Source: Dendrophyllia cribrosa
Lineage: Eukaryota > Cnidaria > Anthozoa > Scleractinia > Dendrophylliidae
Direction: 5' to 3'
Assembly: GCA_024195265.1 (NCBI GenBank)
Contig: JAJLRJ010000013.1
Coordinates: 1,494,403 to 1,558,402, forward strand
Length of the DNA stretch: 64,000 bases
The notes beneath the pieces are model-generated. The model saw only the letters and a list, made by a program, of their open reading frames with translations. It was not told the DNA's origin and did no database searches. Of the stretch, positions 12,131 through 22,026 are shown piece by piece. Made by a program: the position numbers and the translations under genes. How positions within the stretch are numbered: position 1 is the stretch's first letter; every line of letters starts with the position of its first letter.

Positions 12131-13146
12131 ATGGTTAAGCGTTTGGAGTAACTGGACTCGAACATTAGAATCATCTTTCTTCGGAGATCCTACATGTCTT
12201 TACATGAGTCAAGGTACGGTCCAAAATAAATAGTTTTCATAAGCAAATAACAAACTTAACTGTAATTAGCCCGGATTATAGAAGACAGTAAGCTAATTAG
12301 AAGCCCGTTATCTGATGGTATTTTAAAACCGGGCAATTCACAAAATCTTTTGGGTCATTATAGTCGATTTAGGATTGTCTGCATGACCGGGGTTCAAGTA
12401 AGCTAATCTTCTTTGTACTTGAAATATGTAAAGTAGTTTGTTTAGAGAATGAACCCGGTCCAGCGGCCGCCTCAAACAGAATTTATTGCTCCTTTTTGGC
12501 TTACGAGGTTAAGTAAACAAAAAAGTAACTTGTTAATTAGTTAGGCCATTCAACTACACGGCCGCAACCTAAACATTGCCATCATACCTTCACGAGGTCC
12601 GCCCCAAAACAGATTTAAAACTTTGTTCATTCGCAACTGTTTCAATTTCTTTCCAAAGATGTGAACGTTTTCTCCGAAACAACTACTAATGTTTTATTCA
12701 ACTGTTTCAAGTAAGAAACGAGAGAAACGTTTTTGCAATGTGCGAGGGGTGTGTAATTAATTCCAATCTCCAAGGTTTTTAGATCTAGCTGATATGGCTT
12801 TTGCTTTCTGACATCGGATTGGCGCAGAATGACGATATTTGGATATTTATCAAAACAAGGCGCGATATCAGTTTGACAAATAGCAAAACTTATCTCAAGG
12901 GCTTGCTATTTCCAGTAAACTAAGCCAGGGGAAACTCATGTATCGTGTCAGTCTGACATTGTTTTTATCGCACGCACGGGATATACATATAACCTATACA
13001 CATCGGAGGCCAAACTACTCACTATCCATATCTTCTCGGTGATACGTCTATTGGAGGACAGAAATCACAAATTGAAGTCCTTGAGGAGTTATCATACAAA
13101 AGCTCATTTTATATACGAATCACGCAATTGCAAGACCTTGATAAAA
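12131..13146. other. upstream region of bHLH copy 2
   Basis: Non-coding. TATA-like words occur at about 12984 (TATACATATAA) and 13109 (TTTATATAC). Either could position transcription for the bHLH gene starting at 13147. I cannot choose between them. Confidence 0.4.
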
Positions 13147-13665
13147 ATGTCTTGGAGAAACACGCCTTTGAGCTACAAGCGATCTCGCAGGTCTGACATT
13201 TCTCCGTATTACTACAGCAGTGCATCTATACCAGTAGGATATTATGGCACGGCAATTAGAAGAAGACCGATCAGTTTTGAATTCGATAATCCGTTCCAAA
13301 GTCGAAGGAACTTTACAAACAGTCGCGAACGGTGGAGACAACATCACGTCAATTTGGCGTTTGGAGAGCTCAGAAAACTTCTTCCCACATACCCTCCGGA
13401 TAAAAAACTCTCCAAACACGAAATTCTTAAACTTTCCATGAAGTACATTACATTTTTAAGCTCTGTGCTTCAAGAAATGGACTCGAATGAGCCTGAGGTT
13501 TGCACTAATTGCGTGTTGGATGATAATTCATCAAAGTGTTCTCCAAGCCCGAGCTCAGCGGCGGCGTCCAGTGACTGCGGAGTTTTGTCAACCAAGTTAG
13601 ATTTGGAACACGTTAGCGTGGAGTCGCTAACTTCTGACATTCAGCTTGACGAAGAAAACGAATGA
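13147..13665 (+). CDS. TAL/SCL-like bHLH transcription factor (copy 2)
   Basis: Single exon, 172 aa. The open frame extends upstream to 13039 but begins there with GTG; the first in-frame ATG is 13147 ([10 protein letters not shown]), so I start there. bHLH at residues about 57-111: [13 protein letters not shown] basic region, [19 protein letters not shown] loop region and [14 protein letters not shown] helix 2. The [13 protein letters not shown] lead-in is characteristic of TAL1/LYL1/TAL2, and this copy is closer to that consensus than copy 1. Two basic-region positions differ from the usual QQN (HHV here). The N-terminus is basic and Tyr-rich; the C-terminus has a Ser/Pro run, then acidic residues. 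It lies divergent from copy 1, implying local duplication with inversion. Confidence 0.92.
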   Translation: MSWRNTPLSYKRSRRSDISPYYYSSASIPVGYYGTAIRRRPISFEFDNPFQSRRNFTNSRERWRQHHVNLAFGELRKLLPTYPPDKKLSKHEILKLSMKYITFLSSVLQEMDSNEPEVCTNCVLDDNSSKCSPSPSSAAASSDCGVLSTKLDLEHVSVESLTSDIQLDEENE

Positions 13666-14037
13666 GTTTTCCAGAAGGAATGCTTTGTCCATTACTAGAT
13701 AAAGTCTGTAAATTAACTCATAACAAACTGAATTGCCAAAGAATTTCAGACGCGAAAGTAACGAAACGCAAGTTTCGCAGTTTTAGGAGATACGATTCAT
13801 GCAAACAAAAAACATATGAGCTGTGCCAGGTCGCGTTCAAGCTTTTGTTTGTAAACTATCTTTGAACTGCCGTTTATTGCATTTCAGCGTGAAACATGTA
13901 GTCGAAAGAACAACAAACATACACGAAACAAATTTACAGAAGATAACCTGCTTTTTCCTGTTTAAACTCATCTGGAAAATGACGGCGTTGAACCATTGAT
14001 TGTAAAAAACGTTCACTTTCACATTGCACAAGAAACC

Positions 14038-14043
14038 AATAAA
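14038..14043 (+). terminator. candidate poly(A) signal for bHLH copy 2
   Basis: AATAAA on the plus strand, about 370 bp past the stop at 13663-13665. No competing signal lies nearer. It implies a ~400-nt 3' UTR. Confidence 0.5.
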
Positions 14044-14059
14044 ATATGTGATATTTTTG

Positions 14060-15165
14060 TGTCTTCCGGGCTTCATTCAGTTTACAAAAACATGTGCATT
14101 ACAGCTATATTATGATCATTGGCGAGATTACTTCAGATCTCCGATTTCTTTTTTTGTTATCAAACTATAAAGATTTTATCAGAGATTAAATTCTCTCCTG
14201 TCGACCTGAAGCGAGCGGGTAGATCCCTTGATGTTTAGAAATGTACATTCGATTTACGTGCAGATTTAAAACATCAATTTGAAACTCCAGTTACTCTATA
14301 GCGATCTTTAAATCAAAAATTCGAAAACGTGATGCTAAATGTGGCTTTTAAATTAATAAAAAAGCTTTAAGCGCCCACCTTCGGAATTTACACCCAGGCG
14401 GCTAAAAGATGAAGATTCTTCATCTGATAACCTTACGGTTCAAGAATTTCCCAACACAAATATTATACGACTTGTAGACAGTACTAGGTTTCTTATCAAA
14501 TGGATAGATTTCCTCGTTTTAACAAACCTTTGTACAACGCATTTAGAAACCATTTATAGCACATTAAGACAATTAAATCAAAAAACACATCAGAAAAGGC
14601 TATTCTAATTCGCAGACTGAAAAAAAATTAGAGGTCGTTTGGCACCCGTAACATGTAAATTTTACACTGTTATGAAGGCCCTTTGGCAGTTTTTAATTAC
14701 TTAAATATTTGTTAATATTACTTGTCAACAGTTTTAATTAAGCGATACGCGAGCTGATCTTCCGCTTTCATTCATACCAGATTTTTTTCTTTAGCGGAAA
14801 GAGGAAAAATCAACACACCATCAATTTTGCTGGATTTAACTTAATCCAGATTTGCAAACAAAAAAAGGTTACAGAAGTGCAGTTTAATACAAGCTTGCAT
14901 TCCAAATTCAGAGGTGTTTTTATTTTCGAGCGCGCGAGTGATCATGCGTCAAGTAGTAATGTCTGCATGGCACGTTCAAAGGTTATAAATTATCTTTCCC
15001 AGGAGGTCGTTTAGTCTAATTGTCGATTTGCGCGTATTCAATAATGTAATTAAAATGCCGTAAAAGTTCTGTTATTAACCCCTTTCTTCCTTTGTGATCA
15101 AAACTAAGAAATATCGAATTTCACCTTGCAAACAGTGCCAAAGAAGAAGTGATACTGAACAGCAT
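14060..15165. other. intergenic, no gene seen
   Basis: AT-rich, non-coding. No element recognised. Confidence 0.5.
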
Positions 15166-15169
15166 CAAA

Positions 15170-15370
15170 TCACTTTAATGGTTACACTTCAGTATTTCAT
15201 GTAACTTAAAAGTTAGAACCACTTTGTACAGGATAATAAACAGCAACACAGGAAAGAACTGATACAGATTCAGACAGCAAGAACCACCATGTAGTGTTCC
15301 ACCCGGGGGTACATCATTGGTACTATATGGTACCATCATTGGTACCATGTGGTACCATATGTATCATTAC
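15170..15370. repeat. degenerate satellite fragment plus GGTACCAT reiteration
   Basis: 15170-15270 resembles a decayed reverse 104-bp unit (GGATAATAAACAGCAACACAGGAAAG). 15305-15360 repeats short TTGGTACCAT-type words. Confidence 0.6.
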
Positions 15371-15738
15371 AAACGCTACCCCTGAGGAAATACTGCTCAA
15401 CAGTAGGATTTCATTTCCAGGGGGGAGGGGGAGGGAGGACAAGGCCATTTCCAGAATGAAAGTTAGAACAGAGGCAACAGAGGTTTGACTTTGCCTCTCT
15501 CACATGGTTTGACCTTCCCCTCCCCTTCCGTCCAAACCTTAAAGAACTACTATAGTTTTTGTTACGCAACAAATAAAAAGGGGTTAATTTCTAAAGAAAC
15601 TCTGGCGCTGTGTCGGCAAGGAAGTGAAAAACGAAAATTTATTCTTATCAACTGAGTTCATCAGGCAAATTAGCCACCGTATGTTTTTGTTACGCAACCT
15701 TGAGGTGACTTTTTATATGGTTTGGAAAACTGCATTAC

Positions 15739-16155
15739 GGTAAACTCTCTTATGACGGACACTCTCTATAAGGTGGACACCTCTCTAAGATGGACATCAA
15801 TTATTGGCTGGTTCTAGCCGAATTTCCGACTTGTTCGTCTGTAACTAAACTCTCTATAAGGCGGACACCTCTGTAACACGAACATCAATTATTGGACATC
15901 AATTTCACTTGTTCGTCTGTAACTAAACTCTCTATAAGGCGGACATCTCTCTAACAAGAACATCAATTATTGGACATCAATTTCACTTGTTCATCTGTAA
16001 CTGAACTTTTCATTTATAAGGCGGGCACCTCTACAAGACGGACATCAATTGTTGGACATCAATTTCAATTATTGGCTTGTTCTGGCCGAATTTCACTTGT
16101 TCGTTTGTAACTAAACTCTCTATAAGGCGGACGCCTCTGTAAGGCGGACAGGTAG
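15739..16155 (+). repeat. ~90-bp tandem repeat of 'ctctataaggcggacacctc'
   Basis: Four to five imperfect units containing AACTCTCTATAAGGCGGACA, GACATCAATTATTGG and CACTTGTTCGTCTGTAACTA. The GCGGACA words resemble terminal sequences of the pogo/Tigger-like element at 18061-18652, so the array may derive from such an end. Confidence 0.8.
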
Positions 16156-16354
16156 AGCTGGTCTCAAAGGTGCCTGGCTTACACAGAATTCACTGCAATC
16201 GAATCTCTGAGTCAATTATGGATTCCTAAAGAGATAGTGCACTGAAACTTTTAGTTAGGTGCCCTTAAAAAAACGCGAAAGAGACGATGCGAACAACATA
16301 CTAGCACAAACACAGACCGATGTTCAACACTGCTAGAAAAACTAAGTTAATAAT

Positions 16355-16360
16355 TTTATT
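16355..16360 (-). terminator. poly(A) signal of the METTL4-like gene
   Basis: AATAAA on the minus strand, about 60 bp past the TAA at 16419-16421. A well-placed cleavage signal, supporting the terminal-exon call. Confidence 0.6.
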
Positions 16361-16418
16361 GCTGTTTTCTTCAGTAAATAATAAATAATTACACACAAAG
16401 TGATAGACATACATCAAG

Positions 16419-16508
16419 TTAAAGAGGTTCAGTCTGGAGTAAGGTTCTGTTTTTCTTTTCTTCTGGTGGAAACTGGTCAAAATACTCCATACTTTGGAAC
16501 TTCAGAAC
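16419..16508 (-). CDS. METTL4: METTL4-like terminal exon
   Basis: Acceptor TTTTTTCTAAG then VLKFQSMEYFDQF, ending TAA at 16419-16421 (29 codons, phase 0). VLKFQ directly follows WGNE in family members. Confidence 0.88.
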   Translation of the reverse strand, partial: VLKFQSMEYFDQFPPEEKKNRTLLQTEPL

Positions 16509-19500
16509 CTTAGAAAAAACGTACTTAGTAAGTCATCCTCGCATTAATCAATATATGGCTGCTTGGACAGTTTTCTTCGACGTGAACACTAGAAAAGAAA
16601 TTGCATATTATCTCCAAGCAGTTTTCAATTGAGTGTCGTAAAACCAAAACCAAAGTTATTACTTTGCCCAATCACAGCAGTCGTAAACAATCAAATGAAC
16701 CAATCAGAGCTCGAAGCAATTACATGTCGGCGGCGCCAAGCGCGGGAAAACGCGTGCGAGCAAGTCACGATTGGTTTTGGTTTTACTTCTGATTGGTCGA
16801 GAAAGTGGCGCGAGATTTTTTAGCCAATCACAAAGCGTAGCAATGCAAAACCAAAGCAATTGTGTAATTACTTTCGACACTCAATTGAAAACTGCTCTAT
16901 GAACGAAACTAATTACGAAGTTTTAATTAATTTTCAGAAGATTTCCGAAGATTTATTAAAATTCTCCAGTCTGAATACTGTCCGAAGGTTGTACGAACGT
17001 CTCTCGTCATTTTCCAAAAAATTCCGAAGATTACCGAAGATGTCTAAAGACTTTGGAGTAAGATTTAAAGATGTCTCGACTATAGACCAAGATCTTTAAG
17101 TTTGTTTGACATAAATCACAGTGAAGATAAAATCGATATCTTCACATGTGTGCTCAGATATAATTTTACTCAGTAGAAAAAATCCTTGTATTTCACTTAA
17201 ATAGGCTTAATATATGATCGGTGTAATAGCAGATTCACGAAAATTTGAAAGCATAAAACAACACATTTGTAATACACGTTTCGACATATATTTATGTCAT
17301 CTTCAGTTGTATCTTTGTTTGTTGGTTTGTCTGTTACTTCTTACGTTTTTAAAGGGACACTGTCACCTATTTTTAGTATCACTTTGAAAAGCCAAAAAAC
17401 ATATTTGTTTCAATGGAAACCTTAAAATAATGGTCCACTTTTGTTAACAAATACTCTGTTAGTGCACAGAAACTAGCATTCGTTATCTTTGGCTGCGGAT
17501 GGACAGGATGGAAATGGATTGTAACTTGAAAAATTGGCCAATTTTTTCAAATTCCCCCCAAGAGTCGTAGAAAAATCGCAGAAAAACTTATTACGGTTTG
17601 TTCTTCCTTGAAGAAATCACTCAATATTATCTTCTTGGTGTTCTAAAAGCAATTTTATGTTTGAACAAAGGTACTTTGTCATATATTTAGTGTATTTTGA
17701 CCAAAACACAGCGAAATCTGCGTGACAATGCCCCTTTAAGTCCCAAGAGCTATCAACATGCGAAACCAATAATAACTTCATGGATCATGGAATAGCAATT
17801 GACCAACAAAAATAATCCCCTACCTCATTTCCCCAACTAGTCCAGTGTGGTGTTAGGTTTCGAGCAAACATCTCAAGACATCGAGAACGAGTTGGTATGT
17901 AACAGGAGAGGATTTCTGAATAAAGATACGCTAGTGTGAGTTCCAATATTCAAATGGTAGACATGAATATATGTAATATGGGGTATTTTCTAAAAAAACT
18001 CGTATGGCTTTCGGGTATTAAGGGATTCCAACAGTATTGGTGGTTGAAACTGAACTACAATACAGTGAAACTTGTATTAAGTGGACACCCTCGGGACCCT
18101 CGCTAGTGTCCGCTTAATAAAAGGTTTCCGCTGAATACAGGTTTGTTTTACAGTTAAAATCATTGCCAATAGATGAGCTTGGGGAAGGTGCCTTAGACAT
18201 GGTGGAGCCAGGCGTGATTTGAGCCGAGCGTGCAGGTATCCATGGCAACAATGAGAGTGGCAACCACCAGGCACCGTCACACTGATGGAATCAGTGGAGA
18301 TACCAGACCCAAATACTTACCAGAGAGAGAGAGAGAGAGGGGGGAAGGTGTGGGAGCAGAAAGGCACACAACGAGCACAAGGGCTAAACGTAAACTGCAC
18401 GTCTGCACACAGCTGGAACACAGATCACGTCCAGCCCCTAAACCCCCCTCCCCCCGAATATGCAACCCCATGGGCGTGGCCACTGCGGGCAGCTGCTGAC
18501 CAGCAATGGCTCCAGTCTAACTTAGCCTAAATTTCATTTAGCCACATTAAATATGGGAAGAAAATTTTGGGACCTAAACAGTTGGTGTCCGCTTAAAAGA
18601 GGATGTCCGCTTAATATACATGTAGGGTCTGCTTTACACAGGCTTCACTGTATGAGAAATCAGAAATGGGAATTCTAGATATTGTAAAAATTGGAAAGAA
18701 AATTAACTCTAAAGAATATAAATAAAAAAAAAAACAAGAGGCAATGAGATACTGCTATACATATTGGGTATTGAGTACATGTATGTTTTTGCTTAAGGTA
18801 CCCGCCCAGGGTATATTTGCCCTCTCTGAATATCTCCCAAAAATGTCTCAGTAAGCATCCTGATGTCCAATTTCAAAATCCAAAATTTCAGGTCAATATC
18901 TTAAATCGTTCAGAAGATATGGACGTTCAAAATTTGGCCTTTTGACCACTTTTGAGCACTCTGATTGGTTGAATTAGGTCACATGACCCTTTGGCGGGAC
19001 ATTCAAAATATAGTATTTTCAAGTGTTTCTGTAGCAGAACTGAGTTGTGTTAGCAAATTCAAATGAAAAGAAACTTATTTTGAGGATTGAAAACATTCTT
19101 TTAATATAATTTTGATCTGTCAAGTCAACAGTTGAGGGAGTTTGACAGCTGTCAATCATAGGGAATTACCAAATACGGAAATCACAAAAACGCGTTTTTC
19201 TCTTTCGGATTTTAATATTTTTGCGATTCTGTTTTCAGCAATGCGTTTTATCAGCCAATTGGCACAATCGTGTGTTTGGAAACTTAATATTCACTTAATA
19301 TTAAGTGAATGAATAGTTTTTTTCAAATTCAGGGGTGGGGAATATTACCCCTAACTGGGGGGTGGAGGTGGGAGAGCCAAAGGGGGGATGGGGGTTGTGG
19401 ATGCATGGATAAACTTCTTTGGTGATTGGCTCCTTTATGGTCATGTAGTGGAATTCACTTTTTAAAGTTTTTCCATGCAACAGATTAATAGACTAATCCT

Positions 19501-21988
19501 TATAATAATCAAGAGTCAAGCAGGTGATTTAATCATGTGACAGCTAGCAGTCTAGCAGGTTAGAAGATCATAAAACACTGTAACTGTTATTCATTTTAGC
19601 TTACCATTCAGAGGTGGTTTCTTGGAATGGATCCTGCATGGAACACTGCAAATGACTTGGTGATATGGTAACACATCATATTCTTCCACTGCAGAGCCTC
19701 TTGAATCTAAATGTTTGCAGGGGATCTTAGTGTCTCTGTCATTTTTTTCCAGGCTCAAATCTGTGCCAGTTCTGCAAACCCATTTGTTCGCATGCAGCTG
19801 TGCAAATTGTTGCGAAGTCTTCTCCTTTTCAATTTGGTCATCAACATCACCTAGATTTTTCATTTTATCTGATAGATCCAACGGTTGTTGACAATTCAAA
19901 CAGTGTTTACTTGAGTTCTGGGTAGCCACAGTTTGCAAGAAATTATCCAGCTGTGCATTGTTCTTTTCAATGCATTCAGATTGATTAAAATCAATAACAG
20001 CTGTTGATTTTGAAGTTGATGATTTGCGGTCTTGTGTGACTGTAGTGATTCTTTTGCCTGCATCACAGACACAATACTTAACTCCGCATTCAATAATCCT
20101 TTTCCTTTTTATTTGTGGAGATGAATCATTCCAAACTTTGCTTTGTTTTGAATATGATTTCTTCTTTTCGTCATCAGAATTGCTGTCTTTAATCAAACTC
20201 AAACTAGCAGTCTTTACACGATTCATCTTTGGTCTAAATTGACCAATCAACAATGGCTCATAAGGTTTCTTATGTCGCGAATCCAAATCAGTGACCAGTT
20301 CTCCTCTTCTTGTAACCTTGACCCAGTACCACTCTGCCATCAGCTCAATTGACCAATGAGAGAACAGCTCTGACTTAGTGAACCTGAGGTACTTCTGTTT
20401 GTTTGTTACCCAGATCCCCACAAGAGCTCCAGGAGCAAGAAGCTGGGGGACTGGAAGAGATTTGATCTGCCATAGGGACATAAACGAATACCTTGAATGG
20501 ACACAGAAAGTGAAAGATTGTGCACATGAATAATAGCACTGCATAAGAAATAGAACATCATAATTTTATTTTTATTTAATTTTAAGCCGTTAATATTAAG
20601 AACACTAAAGATATTAATAGTTTTAAGCGGACACTTTTTAACAATATGTTTTGTATGAAATAATTTTGAATATATTTTGAATTTAATTAAATTACTGTAA
20701 ATAAGTTTTCTTAATTAAAAGTATTATGTACATGTAGTAGTTAGCATTGTGACTGAAAAGCCCTGTCGAAGGGAGTCTCAATAAAGTATGTATGTAATTA
20801 TGGAACCTGGAGCTTTAGAACTGTGTAGTTTGCTTGAGGTTTGGGTGGAAAGAGGAAAGGTCCCTTTTACATGTTATACAGGCTATAGGGTGAGCTTCAA
20901 ACCTTTCTATGGTAAAAATCTGTGGTCTGGTACCATTTCTAAGGGGGGGGGGGGGGGGGGGGGGGGGGAGGGGTGGGGGTCTGTGCATCATAATATTTTC
21001 CCCTTTTTCCTGCAGGATTTTTTTTTCGCTAACAAAAACAAAGCTTCAAGTTGGGCTTTTGCAGTTGCACAATTATGTTTCCCAAAATCAACCTCCCCTA
21101 TAAAGAAGTAAAATGGACAATTCCTTGTAGTAAAAAAAAACATTTTAATATAATATAATGTACAAAAGCTCCTACTTTGAGCCACGCCTTGCAGACTTGT
21201 TGAACCATGGAGGATCTACTACTAACACATTATAAAGACCATTCTGCTGGGCTGTGGGAAATTCAAATAAAAAACTTCTTTGTTAGTGTTCTGAAACTAA
21301 GTTACCTTAATAAGAGTAAAAGTGTTAAAACAGGTAGTTATACGAACCATCATCAACAAGAGGTTTTAAGTTACTTGAATCAGACATCAGGAAAGTACAT
21401 TTAGCAGGTATAATGTACTGCTGTCCACAAATGCTCAGCAATGTTGGTTCTTCTTCAAGATGAGAAATCACACGACCCAAAAAGTCATTTTCTTTGGGTA
21501 CATTTTTATCTGAAAAAATTGGAAACAAATTAATTTTTAAAGCCCTAAAAATTAAATATGGTGTACAGGTACAATGTATTGCTGTCCACAAATGCTCAGC
21601 AATGCTGGTTCTTCTTCAAGATGAGAAATCAAACGACCCAATAAGTTGTTTTCATTGGGTACATTTTTATCTGTAAAACACCATAGGCATTTGAAGTTTT
21701 GAAGATTGGCTTGTTCAAATCCCTGCCCCCCCCCCCCCCCCCCCTCGGGCCATAATTGCATTCAAATCCCCTACCCTAGTGCCAGATTTTGATGATTTAG
21801 ATTTAAAAATAGTGGGAAAAAAGAGATTTGGCATTTATTCTGGTAAATGGCTTTATAATAAATTATTGTCCCTTTTATGTGGTGATGTAGTTGTCTTTAC
21901 TGAACGTTCCAGTCGTCTGAGAGTGAATCATGTTTGAAAACATAAATTTTTGTGGATTGTTATTCTGGATTTACTCTTCAACAACCCC

Positions 21989-22026
<38 letters not shown>

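Noticed and set aside
20909..21111. Gly-rich frames
   Set aside because: Produced by the G26 homopolymer.
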